Part shown: piece by piece, positions 12,250 through 23,572 of the stretch
Layout of the letters: every line of letters begins with the position of its first letter
How positions within the stretch are numbered: the stretch's first letter is position 1
From: Melastoma dodecandrum
Taxonomy: Eukaryota > Streptophyta > Magnoliopsida > Myrtales > Melastomataceae
Direction of reading: 5' to 3'
Assembly: GCA_029817715.1 (NCBI GenBank)
Contig: JARUPY010000537.1
Coordinates: 2,356,001-2,420,000, forward strand
Length of the DNA: 64,000 nt
Made by a program: the position numbers and the translations under genes
Notes under the pieces: generated by a model
Databases searched by the model: none
What the model was told of the DNA's origin: nothing
Seen by the model: the letters and a program-made list of their open reading frames with translations, nothing else

Positions 12250-14427
12250 GAAGTAGCGTCCAGTTCCGGGTTCAAGGAAATCTGGAATGCATGGGAGCTC
12301 CGCGGGATGGTATTCCTCAGCCTCACGATCTAGGTCCTCCTCATCTTCATTGGCAACCGTCGCAAGCATTCTCCTGGAGCTTTGAAGACCTTCGTCACGT
12401 GGGTCGCCTACCTGACGGCAGATCCCGTGGCGATCTACTCGCTCGGTATAATCACAAGCAAGCTTACAAAATCAAGCGACCCGAGGGCCGATTTCACCCT
12501 CGGGCTGACTGCATTCTGGGCACCGTTCCTACTGCTCCACCTGGGCAGCCCGGACACAATCACTGCCTATGCTCTCGAGGACAACGAGTTATGGCTGAGG
12601 CACTTTCTATCTCTGCTAACCCTGGCTGGGGCGACCTTTTACAACTTTCTCTTGGCCTGGAACGGATCAAGTCTCTCTATCCTGACGACCGGGATGATCA
12701 TAGCAGGCGTAGTCATGTACGGTGAAAGGGTATGGGTGTTGTGGGTGAGTAGCTCCGAGAAGTTCCGCGATTCGATCCCCAACCACTCCTCGAATTTGTC
12801 CAAGGTATGGGATCTTAGAATACCAGAAATGATGACATTTTTAGTTCTAGAAAAAAAATATATAAATTTAACATCAGGAAGACATTGGGAAGAAATGTAT
12901 TTCAAACTTCTATTGGCTGCTTCCCTGTATCCATAGTTGGCGGAAGAGCAGAAGCTGAGAACGGCAGAGGGATTCAAGGTCGTGCCACATGAAGTGATCG
13001 AGGTTCGAGAGGCTGCCATGGAGAACAATTTGGAGGGTACGGACTTCTCCTCAGACAAGGAGAGCCTCACGAAGGAGCAGATGTACAAGCGTTGCCTAGG
13101 CGAGATGCTAGCAGCCCAGGGATTCATTACCATCTTCCAGAGGCTCTTTGCAGATCTCCTCCTCAGTTTACAGGACCGAGACACAAGCATCGCAATACTT
13201 GAGGATAAAAACTTCCAGGTCACTTTCAAGATCATCGAGATTGAGCTCGGGATCATGTTCGATGTGCTCTACACCAAGGCAAATGTGGTCGACACCTGGT
13301 GGGGTACTGGCCGTCGTGTCATGGTGATGCTCTTCTCCGTGCTCGTCCTGGTGTTCTTCTTGGCGGTGGAAGTCCATAGTTATTCTTCTTCCCCGGTCGA
13401 CCTTGGCATGACCTTCCTTTTGCTCGGGGTGGCCATCTTCTTGGAAGCGTATGCCCTGATGTTCCTCGCGTTATCCGACCAGGTGGCATGCTGGTTAATC
13501 AAGACCAAGAAAATAAAAGCACTCGAGATAATCAATTGGCTCCAGCCTTTGCGTAAGAGACAGCGATGGTCTGGCAAGATGGCTCAGTTCCATCTCCTCA
13601 GCTTCTGCCTCAGGGAGAAGCACCTGTTTTGCGATCGACATTTGAAGGTTGCCAAGCTAGACAAGGCCATCGCGAAGCACCTGTACATTACGCATGAGGA
13701 GGAGACTGATGATTTGAAATGCCTCATCGTAGAATACTGCAAATCGAAAAAGTTGACCGGGAAAGCCCGTGGGAAGCAGGTCCTGGACAAGTTCACCCAG
13801 ATGGAAACGTTACAATGGAGCATCGAATTGGAGTTTGACGAGAGCATCATCATTTGGCACATTGCGACGGAGTTGTGCCTTAACCCAACGCATCCGACTT
13901 CTCTCGTCCCCTCCCATCTAGAAGAACGCATTCAGAAGAATATACGATCCTACAACGAGACCAGCAGGCGTTTCTCGTAGTATCTTGTGTACTTCCTCGT
14001 GTTCCATCCATATATGCTGCCGACATGGATCGGACGCCTCAAGTTTAAGGATGCCTATACTGAAGCGATGAGATTCTTTGACGATCAAGGGTCAATTAGG
14101 GACAAGGAGAAGAGGGAAAACGGCAAATTAAAGGCTTGGGAGGCACCGAAACAACTGTGCAGCTGCATGATCATGAAACTCAAGTCCATATGGAAATGGA
14201 ATGGGAAGAGGGACGAATCCAGGGTGGGGGAGGCATGCGACAAGCTTCGTAAAAGTGTGAACACGAAACTTAACATGACTGTCGTGAAGGAAGACCCACT
14301 TTGGGGCTTAGAGGGGCCCGTAAGAGGGGCCTTAGATATACCCACTTTGGGGCTTTCGGAGATAAATCCGCTAGAGGGGCCTTTGCCGCCCCTGAGGGGT
14401 CTTATAAAAACTAGAAACTCTTTATAA
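12250..14427 (+). pseudogene. DUF4220/DUF594 membrane-protein pseudogene
   Basis: The plus strand codes the plant DUF4220 domain (IWNAWELRGMVFLSL, then FVTWVAYLTADPVAIYSLGII, several hydrophobic spans and GERVWVLWVSSSEKFRDS). A GT-AG intron of 132 nt (12805-12936) follows, phase 0. Exon 2 carries two strongly hydrophobic helices (near residues encoded at 13310-13375 and 13405-13485) and a DUF594 signature, FDESIIIWHIATELC. In-frame TAG codons interrupt it at 12331-12333 (where CAG would fit) and 13978-13980, just before YLVYFLVFHPYMLP. The usual DUF594 end (Trp-Val-Glu-Met region) is absent and replaced after about 14285 by a Gly/Leu/Pro tail made of short DNA repeats. The start codon is not identifiable. 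Family function is unknown. Confidence 0.8.
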
Positions 14428-15380
14428 CTCAATGGAGTTTAGGAGAAGATGAGAGAAAAGAAGATTTGTGTGTGATAGGTGTGTCCAAATGGCTTGTGGA
14501 TGCCTCTATTTATAGGGCTCCAAGATCAATCTATAATAGCTGAACAGCACACATTAGGTAACTTCCATTTGGACCGGGCTATGGACCGGGCTTGAAATTG
14601 GGCTTGGTTTGGCAAAAAAAAGCTTTGTTTGGATGGGCTTGTGGCAATATTTTCATGGATTTGATTTTATAGCCCATTTATAATCCATACAAATTGGATA
14701 TTAGACTTGATAAGTAGCCTATATTATGTTAATAGAATTTTAATGTCTACAAATGCCCACAATTTAATTCGTGTCTCGCATGTTTATATATTGTAAAGAG
14801 ACGAGAATTGAAATATTGAATTATTGCATAGATTAGTTGATTAAACGGAGAAACATACACTCGTCGTTCTATGGGTCGCCTTCCTTTCTTCATTCGTATC
14901 CCATTGTTATCGACCTCTATATTGTCAAACCGTTCAATCAAAGTTTCGGCAAGCGGCTCCACTCGCCTCAATTTTCGATATTTAACACCCATCTCCGTCC
15001 ATAGGATCGGTTCCCCCGCCCTTTGGACTCCCTCATCACGATCACCATCGTGAATATGACCGCCATCAACGTCACGACCAGAAGACAACTCGCAGGAACT
15101 CACCTTGCTCTGAAACCACTCTGACGCCATACAGAAGTGTTATGAACAACAAGAACTGATAGCTACGATCGAATTCCAAGATAAACGATTACAATCCGCA
15201 TTCCTATAGAGGAAACCCCATCAAAATTGTTTAGGTTTTCAAAAGATAGTATGTCCGAAGAAAAGAGTAAGAACAATTATTTATAGTCTCTAGGAAATAT
15301 GGTAATACAAGATAATAAATCGAAATATTTATTTAATCCCAGGGACACATCCACGAAAGGGACATACGCATCCATCTACC
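14428..15380. other. Unassigned; one open frame of unknown significance
   Basis: This is AT-rich DNA after the pseudogene tail. A minus-strand frame at 15130-14747 (127 codons, starting MASEWFQSKVSS) is open, but I recognise no domain and see no splice or promoter support. I do not call it a gene. Confidence 0.3.
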
Positions 15381-15387
15381 GTCTGAC

Positions 15388-15490
15388 GTCACGGATGCAT
15401 CCGTCTGACGGGACCGACGAATCCGCCTGCTGTCAGACATTACGGACGCATCCGTCTGGCGAGACGAACGCATCTGTCTATTGTCAAACC
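15388..15490. repeat. Degenerate tandem repeat with ACGGATGCATCCGTCTG unit
   Basis: Two main copies of a unit of about 55-60 bp contain ACGGATGCATCCGTCTGACG and ACGGACGCATCCGTCTGGCG, with further partial copies (CATCCATCTACCGTCTGACG, GAACGCATCTGTCTATTGTC) on either side. The core GGATGCATCC is palindromic. Confidence 0.6.
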
Positions 15491-16937
15491 TTCGAGTCGT
15501 TTTTTTCGTCCATGGTTTATCTTTTCCGCCTTCCGTGCGTCCCAATTGTCCGTATATCTCGCTGCTAACTCGTTTGCATCAAAACCGGTCCTACTCTGAT
15601 AAACAAGGCTTCGGCGTAAAAGCACAGAGTTTCTGTCTTGAGGAAAGACGACGCTTCGTTTTGCATGTCTTTGGATATTTTAATGTTCAAGTAACCTGAG
15701 AATGGACGAAAAGCCAAGGTAGATCCGCTGCTAGTTGAATGCCTCGCGAAAATTTTAAGGAACTTGATGTATATGCGATCGAATACTTTGTTTGGGGTTG
15801 GAATTATGAACCAATATATGATGACGCATATGAAGGCAGCCAAATGGATGTTGAAGAACTCGAAAGGTAGTTTTGACTTCGGACTATTGTATTCAGCATA
15901 TGAGGATTTTTACCCTCGTCGATTATTGTGATGGTGATGCCATTGGAGAATGAATATGCATTTTATATGAAGAGCAATACAATTTTTTTAGCAAGCAATT
16001 GTTACGCTTTCTTTACATGAAACTCAATAAGTGGGACCATGGCATATACTTTTTATACCATTTGGCTAAGAAAAATGTTGAAAGAGCTCGGCTTGCCGGA
16101 AAATAAGCTACCAAAATTCAAGTTGACATGAAATCGACTCAAATCTCACTAAGAATCCAATTTTACATGATCGGAAGTAAGCACATCAAAACGTGTTATC
16201 ATTTTGATGTGAACGTTGTAGCTTAAGTATTTCTGAAGCGGTCAAACAAGAACATAACTGGAAGAGGTCGTGGAGCCCGATTTTAAAAAGGAATTGAAAT
16301 TTTTTACTTTGTTGCTTAATATAATAGATTCAAGTTATTTTTATTATTGTTAGTATTTTTTAATGAAAGAACGGAGAATGAAAGGAGGAAGACCATTTTT
16401 GGGCTGTAAAAAGGAAAATATAGCGTTAAGTTTTTGCTTATGGATAAACAAGCGTTCAATTTCGCGAATTTGACGGCAATCAGTCTGTCGTCACATTTCC
16501 CCTGCGCCAGTTGATATCAAAGTAGGTCATTGTGGAAGCGATATCGGATAACAACAGCGGAGGCAACAATCATCCTGCTGTCGGAGTACAGGCGATGCAG
16601 GTATTGTGGACAGCACAACGCAGCCTCTAGGTAGACGTACGGGAAACTTGATGGGCAATATTGGCGATCACAAATCGTTTCGATCGTTTGGAGGCAACAT
16701 TGAGCGGGAGGGGTCGAATGTTTGCGGACGAAACACGTTGCGACATATTGGGAACTAAGTGTTGAACAGAAATGTGGTCGCAAATAAAGTAAATGAATAG
16801 AAGAATAATTAGAACTTCACTAGGTGTAAAGGAAAGAACTTATAGCCATTGCACAATACTTAAAACGATTGCGAACAGTCAAGTTGACAATCAAGCAGCC
16901 TTTGCGGTCATAGAATGATTGTTTATGTTTTACAATT
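15491..16937. other. Unassigned intergenic region
   Basis: I see no gene, RNA or defined mobile element here. The sequence is moderately AT-rich with short frames only. Confidence 0.4.
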
Positions 16938-18500
16938 GATGTGAATATGCTTTTCAATTCAATGAAGCTTTTGTTCCTTTTGCTTTATGATTGGCGACCG
17001 AAAAGCGATGGCATCACTTTCCCTCACTTCTTCGGCAAGGACATTGGCGATCATGGTGAATTCTCTCCGCGTTCTAACTTTTTAACGGCGACCACAACGA
17101 ATACTCCCATCGCAACAATTCAATACATGTTACGCTCCAACACTTTTTGGCCGTCCAACAGTCACTCGTTGTAATTTCTCGTCTGGATAACATCTCCCAA
17201 CATATAGTCCATTTTATCATGTGATTCCTGCCTATATCACCCTTAGACGCGTTTCCGGATGAACTTATATGGCAATCACTCTGGCGTTTACTACATCTGC
17301 ATACAATTGCCATCGAAATCCCTACTGTGGAGGCTCTTTCTTACCTGAACTCTCTTGACCCTATTACTGCATGACTCGCACCAGATATGCATCTAATCCT
17401 ATCGCGAACTTTCTATCATGGCTTGCTCCCATTCCTGCCTAGTACTCATGGTTGGATCCTCATGCACGAAGGTACGAGAAAGCATTGATCCTCTGTCGGG
17501 TCTTTATTATTCGCAATCGTCGGTATTTTGATCCGTCTATCCAATTCCTGGTGGCTCTCACAAACTGTCCATGATTATGGATGTGTTCCTCAACAAATGA
17601 CAACTTGGCAGATACCAGAGCCAAACTTTTTCGGGTTTTGACGTGGAACCTCAATACAGAAAGCCCTTGTCTGGCCCAGATCATAATGTCCTAACATGTT
17701 CACCAATTTGGTCTTTCACGACGACTTAGTCTTGTTCAACTCAGTCCCCCGACAAATCCAGATTCACCTCCACCACTAAAAAAGATATCCAAGTGACTAC
17801 AAAAGTCTTGCTCATAGTACAATAATTGGTCTTGCTTTTACAAAGTTGCGTTTTCCCCTGTGATGCAATTATTGTTCATTTGGATTCCTTATGTGATACG
17901 GATGATCTCGTGTACTACCAAACGCCTCTCGAAAATATTCGAAAAACGAACACCAAAATTGAGATTTTGTTGGAGACGCGATCGAGGTATATAAAAAAGA
18001 GTCTAAAACACAATGCTTAATAGAAAGGATACATACAAAAGGTCAAAAACGACGCTTGCAGAGTTCCCTAAAAGAAAATCGTGGTTTTGTTAGTAGGACC
18101 TGCTACATTCTTCTGGGCGAGAGTGTCACTGAGAGAGAGAGAGCGCTTCCTTTATTTAAGGCGTTCACACTTGGGATCTATAATTTTTCTTTACTTTTCT
18201 TTTTCTTAATTCTTCATCCGCCATAGCGATGAGTATCGCGGGTTTTGCTAAGTGTTTCAGATCTTAATTTTGTTGAAAGTATTCGATCTTTCTCATTTAG
18301 TTTTTGAAATTTCTCTACTAAGAACTACTGAAGGATATATGTGACATGATTGAGAGATGAGTTTCCAAACGGGTATTCTCCTCTAATACCCCCTCATTCC
18401 CTTTTATCTCAACATATTGGAAATTAGCAAAAGCATCCTACTCTCCTAGATTTATTGGGTCATTCTAAAAAACTCCACTAATTCTACTACTTTTTCGATT
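16938..18500 (+). repeat. R1 repeat block, copy 0
   Basis: This block recurs in inverted orientation at about 31149-29990 and 62480-61376. Shared landmarks are GATTGGCGACCGAAAAGCGATGG, the AACGGCGACCACAACGAA segment near 17088, the TGGCCCAGATCATAATGTCC region near 17675 and the CTCTCTC-rich stretch near 18140. Copy A has lost about 300 bp in the middle (corresponding to about 17370-17640). No intact ORF is shared by all three copies. GGCGACC motifs resemble those at the LTR ends of Tat-type elements in this window, so R1 may be an old LTR-derived block; that is inference. Confidence 0.65.
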
Positions 18501-19323
18501 CATTCTACTCCGGAGACGAGTTACTAGCACATAAATCGGGAATTTGACAAACGTACACCGAGAGAAACACAACAAAAAATAAGAAAGCCTAAAGACTAAG
18601 AGTTAAGCGGCAACCCTATTTCTATTTTAATTGTATTTGATACTATCTTCAAAGGAATTGCATTTAGACTGTGATTCTTAACTACTTTCAAAAATATCGG
18701 AGTTGTATTAGTGCTGAGTCGCCTCCGGTCGCATATCCCCGGACAGTACCCACATGTTTCGCCTAGATGGTTGGAACCTGCTACTTTCTTCTGGACGAAA
18801 TGATGTGGTTAGAGCGATACTCAAGATCAAGCAAGCTATAGAAATGAGTCGTGGTCTCAACCAATCGAAGATTTGAACTTGGTTCCTTCTAAGCGAGCGA
18901 TGGAGTTCGAGTGATGTCCTACATCAAGAAAATGTTGAAAACCATGCGATACATCTCATCAAGCGAGCGATGACAACAAGTTGTGATCTTCTTGGTGAAG
19001 TCCAAGCGATGGCGGGTACGAGGCCTAGGTCTACTTGTGGTAGTTGAAAATCAAGCAATCATTTTGTAACAAACCCGAGTCTATCCATGGTAGGTGAAAA
19101 TCAGCAAGCATGGGTAGATGAAAACCAAATGTTCTTAGTGTACAAAGCCCGCGTCTATCCACGGGCCTATTTTTTTATAAGAGCCAATGACAAAATTTTT
19201 CAGCAGGAAACGTTAGCTTTCCAAGCAGGAGTGTACCTCAACAATTAACTACTGCCCAGATCAAACTAACTTTCTCCACTCCCAGTTTCACTTCCATTCA
19301 GTCCCGCATAATCCATCAAAATC
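18501..19323 (+). other. Spacer upstream of the PP2 pseudogene
   Basis: This is homologous (inverted) to 58890-58225. Copy A lacks the central part because of a deletion of roughly 390 bp. It would hold the promoter and 5' leader of the PP2 gene. I see no separate gene. Confidence 0.5.
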
Positions 19324-20316
19324 ATGGTACGGGTGGCCAACAAACTCCCGCCGTAATTCTTGTTCCGGTTTGATTTCCTAACCTCTGTCTCCAACAGGCA
19401 GCGCGGGCGAATCACGAGATTGAAGAAGGGTCACCGGATCATCCCACAGAAGAAACAGTGCCAAGAACGAAAGCCCCCTCGCTCACTGCCCTGGCCATCC
19501 TGAAGAAGGAGTCTGACCCGGATATATTTTTGCTCAGATTCGAGGAGATCTGCCATCGACTCTACTCCGGCGTCTTACTGTTCGACAAGGAGAAGGTACT
19601 TACACTGTTTATTCTCCCGTTAAGTATCTTTCCTTAAAAAGGATTTATAATGAGGGATTCGTATGATTCAACGATGTTGTCCTCAACCCGTAATTACTAT
19701 TATTTTCTTCTGTGTTGATTCTAGAAAATAGCAGAACAGAAGTTTTGGGTGGACAAGGAATTGGGCAAGAACTGCTTCCTTGTTCTGTCTGAGGCTATTG
19801 GTATTACCTGGTCCGGAAATAGCAACAAGTACTGGGAATACGTTGTTGAGAAAGAGAAATGGTATAAAAGCCGCATCCTTTTTATTTCCTTGCCATTTTA
19901 ATAAGGAAGCGGGCTGCTTGTCCTGAATCTTACGCAGCTTCGAGGGTGAGGTGGATATCCCGGTCGCGAAACTGAAGAGTGTATGCTGGCTGGAAGCCAC
20001 GGGTCGATTCAGGACGATCCTCCTATCTCCCAAAACGACATAGAAGGTTTCATTCGTCGTGAAGATGAGCGAAAGCAGCAGTGGGTGGCATTATCCCCTC
20101 TCCGTCAACCTGAACTTGCCAGATGGGAGCACGCAGGGACGTACGGAGAACCTCCAGGACAAGCCGAAGGGGGGAGATTGGTTTAGGATCCTCATCGGAA
20201 GCTTCACGACAAATCCCAAGAACGTCGGGGAGCTGACCTTCGCTCTAAGAGAAACAGGGAATCATTGGAAGTCGGGTCTCATCATCAAAGGTGTGCTCCT
20301 TCAGGCGCTAGACTAG
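19324..20316 (+). pseudogene. PP2-A-type phloem lectin gene, nonsense-mutated copy 0
   Basis: The exon layout matches the two intact minus-strand paralogs: ATG 19324-19326, exon 19398-19595, exon 19725-19861, exon 19938-20316, all with GT-AG introns. The product resembles PP2-A proteins: LRFEEICHRLYSGVLLF, then FWVDKELGKNCFLVLS, ITWSGNSNKYWEYV, VCWLEATGRFRT and HWKSGLIIKGVLLQALD. An in-frame TAG at 20041-20043 replaces the Tyr of the LSPKTTYEVSF motif in the paralogs. The protein would stop after about 147 residues and lose the C-terminal half of the lectin fold. The splice signals remain good, so the loss looks recent. Confidence 0.82.
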
Positions 20317-21439
20317 AAGTGGGGAATGAATGTGGCGGCAGCGATGATCATCGTCGTCACTTCATAAACTAAAGTCAGTCCATGTATGATTCCCCTGTTT
20401 CATTTAATCTCCATGGTTCCTATCATTGGGCTGCCTTATGAATTTTCCTTTAGTTTGCGAACATATTTCTCGTGGAAATATATGCGAAAGTGATCAGATG
20501 TTGCGAACTTCGTTTTATAATTCAGCCAGTTTCTAAGGAGTTTGATGTGAAGAAAATAATTTTAGTTGATGCCGCGTCTTTTATTTCTTGTCAATTTATA
20601 TAAATGAAACGTGTTCCTTCCCTAAACATGGAGATAACATTCTATTTTTTTTTTATTATACGCATTATATTAGATTTTACGTGATTTTTTTAACAAAAAT
20701 TGGGTATCACGGTTATAAATGAAAATAATGAGTTGTTAAAGTACTACTGCAATAGACGTTAATAGGTAATTATTTATTTAATTTTATTTGAAATTATTAT
20801 ATCGTTTAAATAAAATTTGTGGAATATTTGCTTTTACCTAACGCAGGTTTGTCTGCATCTATTCAACAGAGTGTGCGAGGAGACTTCCTACACGAAGAAT
20901 GTAATGAAAAAATAAAATTTTAAAAATAAAATAAAATTTATTTTACTCAGTTTTCAAAATTTTTCAAATAAATAAATTTATTTATTTTCTGAAGAAATCA
21001 ATTAAAAATTGTGGCAGCTAATTGGCATTAGCTCGACCGACCAAGAAAGAAGAGGAGAAAGATGAGGTGAGGAGAACATCGCCTTAGTCTTAAGTCATGC
21101 GTACCAAGAGGCTTGAGGTATGTTCAGTAATAATGGAAAAATAATTTATAAAAGAGGACAGTGACTTTTAAAATTCGGAGAAACGTTAAATTTAATTAAA
21201 AAATTTTAACGCTATTTCACGAAATATTTTTACGTGATTTTACGGAACAGGACTTCACAATACTCCACCTCAAACAAGTCCACACTCCTAACACACAGAG
21301 AAGTGGTGGAACCACACATAAATAATTGCTTGGCGTCGGTTCATGAATCTGTCGAGAGTTATTGGTAATATTTTGGTAACCATGTAATTAATTATAAAAT
21401 CGTCCTATATTTTTTTTATAAATTAATTAAACTTAGGCC
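20317..21439. other. AT-rich intergenic region
   Basis: This separates the PP2 pseudogene from the NLR fragment, both on the plus strand. It is strongly AT-rich and I see no gene. In copy A the equivalent PP2-NLR spacer is about 2.2 kb and holds an NLR relic. Confidence 0.45.
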
Positions 21440-21930
21440 ATGTCTTGCCACGCTCAGCACCTCTCCTTACCCAATTCGCTCTCCCTTCTGCTTTGGACGA
21501 TCAACATGGGTGCAGCTGCATCTGAGGTGGCCATTTCCCGGCTGATCGGAAAATCGTTGCAAATCACGTCCCATAAAGACGTCCTCCCTCCCAAGCTGCA
21601 GGTGCGGTTGGGCGAGGCCCACCGTACCCTTGAGAAGATGCTGGACAGTTGTTCTGATCACGGCAGCAGAGCTCATCTGGGGGCTGGCGAAGCACTGATC
21701 TGTGCTAGTGAAGTGGAGTGTGCCATGGACATGTTCCCTGTGAAGGCTTTGATGGCCCTCAGATCACGGAGGGGACGCCTCGCCTCCCTCATTCGCAGAG
21801 TTGTCCACTTGGTCAAGCTCTGGGTAAGGGATCAAGCAAAACAGGTGAAGGCCCAGATCTACATAGAAAATGTGCGGGAGCTGTCATGACTCTTAAGTAA
21901 TATGCAGGAGGTCAAATTTGTATTAGGAAT
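21440..21930 (+). pseudogene. NLR N-terminal fragment
   Basis: From MSCHAQHLSLPNSLSLLLW it matches the first about 150 residues of the two NLRs at 26598 and 40578, including MGAAASEVAISRLIGKSL and RRVVHLVKLWVRDQAK. A TGA ends the frame after VRELS where the paralogs have Arg-His-Phe. Homology fades after AATATGCAGGAGGTCAAATTTG (about 21930), so NB-ARC and LRR are absent. It lies downstream of a PP2 gene in the same direction, as in the intact units. It is a remnant of a third NLR. Confidence 0.85.
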
Positions 21931-22126
21931 TCATGTGTTAGGAATTTTCTTATTTTGGCTGCCATTAATTGTATAGTTTTATATTAACTTTTATTTTATT
22001 TTATTAAACTATATTTTATAAGATAGACCGTGACATAAAACAATGCATGAAATCCCACTAAAATATCGTGAACGCTAAAAGTTATTGGTTATGCGTATCT
22101 CGTTTATTGATGTGGTTTACAGCTGT

Positions 22127-22235
22127 TTGTAGGCTATTTTATATCTTATGGTCTATTGAAGGATATGACCATAGGCTACTTTATATCTATGGTCTATTTT
22201 ATATCCTATGGTCTGTGTAGGCTATATATGTAACC
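22127..22235. repeat. Short AT-rich tandem repeat
   Basis: The wording CTATGGTCTATTTTATATC and close variants occur about three times in a row, flanked by TAGGCTATTTTATAT and TAGGCTATATATG. Confidence 0.55.
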
Positions 22236-22331
22236 CAGAGGATAAGATTGTCAATTTTCTTTCTCCTTCTCAATCGAGAGCAGTCGTACAGGAAGGAAAA
22301 GGGGAAAAAGATCTATGCTGCCCAAGTTTCT

Positions 22332-23572
22332 CACTTTCAATTGGACCCCATTTTTATACACCATCATCAATCACTTCGATCCCACCCTTTTCCAAACATT
22401 TAATAAAACCAAGGAAAGAGCGAACGGTCTGTATCCACGGTGCCTCGCTTAGTTGTACCTACCGTCTGAATCATATCCAACATTCATTCATTCGGGTTAT
22501 ACGATATCCCTTCCTGTCTAGCAGCGTCATTGTCGCGTCATGGTCAACTTCGGTGCACGACGCTCCGGGGACATTCACAAAGGGCTTGGGCTTGGGCCTT
22601 ACCTGGTCTTGGGCGGAGAGCCCATTACTTAAATTTATATCACAACCTATTATTTTGTTGTCAGCCGCCGCGTGTTATCATTTCATATGGAGTGTGTTAC
22701 GTATGAGGAGATAGAGCTTCAATGTGTCACGTTCGTTCATCAAGCTAAGGCTCTCGTGTGTAATGGCTAAAATCTTGTGTTCGGGGCTTTCGTGAATTTG
22801 AACATAGTATAAAAATAGATGGACATGTCTGAATAGTAAAACGACATGTAGAAAAGAAAACGTACACATTTCTGAACAAATCGCCAATATATTTGAACAG
22901 TTGCCAATATTGACGATTTTCAATGATTACATGTTTGAACTCACATGAGGAGTCCCGTGATCCTTGAACTAATGTGTTTTGACAAGAGAGGATATTGTGA
23001 TAGAATTTAAGTTGGAGAAGGTCTTTTGTAACTCCTAATTTGTTTTCTTCTTAATTAAATGCTGTTCATGATCAATATAAGTTAAAAAAGAGAGTAGAGT
23101 GATTGACCCTTTTCCTAATGTGTATTCCAACATGTAATCCACGTTCATCATCCTCTAGCCAGTCTCAGTGGTGATTGCGATTGCGATTGTCTGGTCGATC
23201 TCCGGCCGTTTCGGGCGCGTTCTCAGACAAAACAAGCAGTTCATCAAGTCTCGCCGCGTTCACTTCATGTTCGCCCTTTCCCTTGGGAAAAAACACAGAT
23301 TTGTTGATAGTCATTTCCGGCCTCTCAGCCTATGCTTCCACAGACGTCGCAGAGACACAACATGGATGTTTCTGGCACGAACATGGATGAGGACACGAAG
23401 TTGGTCACCGATTCTCACCTGCCAATTCTTCCTGTAGGTTGCGAAAGGCCTTCAAGATCGAACCGATGATTGAGGTGCGGATAGAACGGATATAACTAAG
23501 CACAAAAGTTTACCAAACAAAGAGAATTTCACAGGGTAATTTAAAATTTGTCCTATCTCTCTCAACAAGTTC
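22332..23572. other. NLR 3' flank shared with copy B
   Basis: This is sequence downstream of the minus-strand NLR, near-identical to 36290-37720. A plus-strand frame is open in both copies (22208-22714 and 36199-36678), but it has no recognisable domain. Similarity of recent duplicates does not support coding. I see no other gene. Confidence 0.5.

Noticed and set aside
14747..15130. 127-codon minus-strand frame (MASEWFQSKVSS...)
   Set aside because: No domain, splice partner or paralog in the window; length alone is not enough.
16941..17174. Frame with a signal-like hydrophobic N-terminus, repeated at 62246-62611
   Set aside because: It lies in the R1 repeat, is absent or broken in the 30-kb copy, and has no recognised domain.
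22208..22714. Plus-strand open frame with a similar frame at 36199-36678
   Set aside because: The two copies lie in a recent segmental duplication, so similarity is expected without coding. There is no recognisable domain, and the region is the 3' flank of the NLRs.
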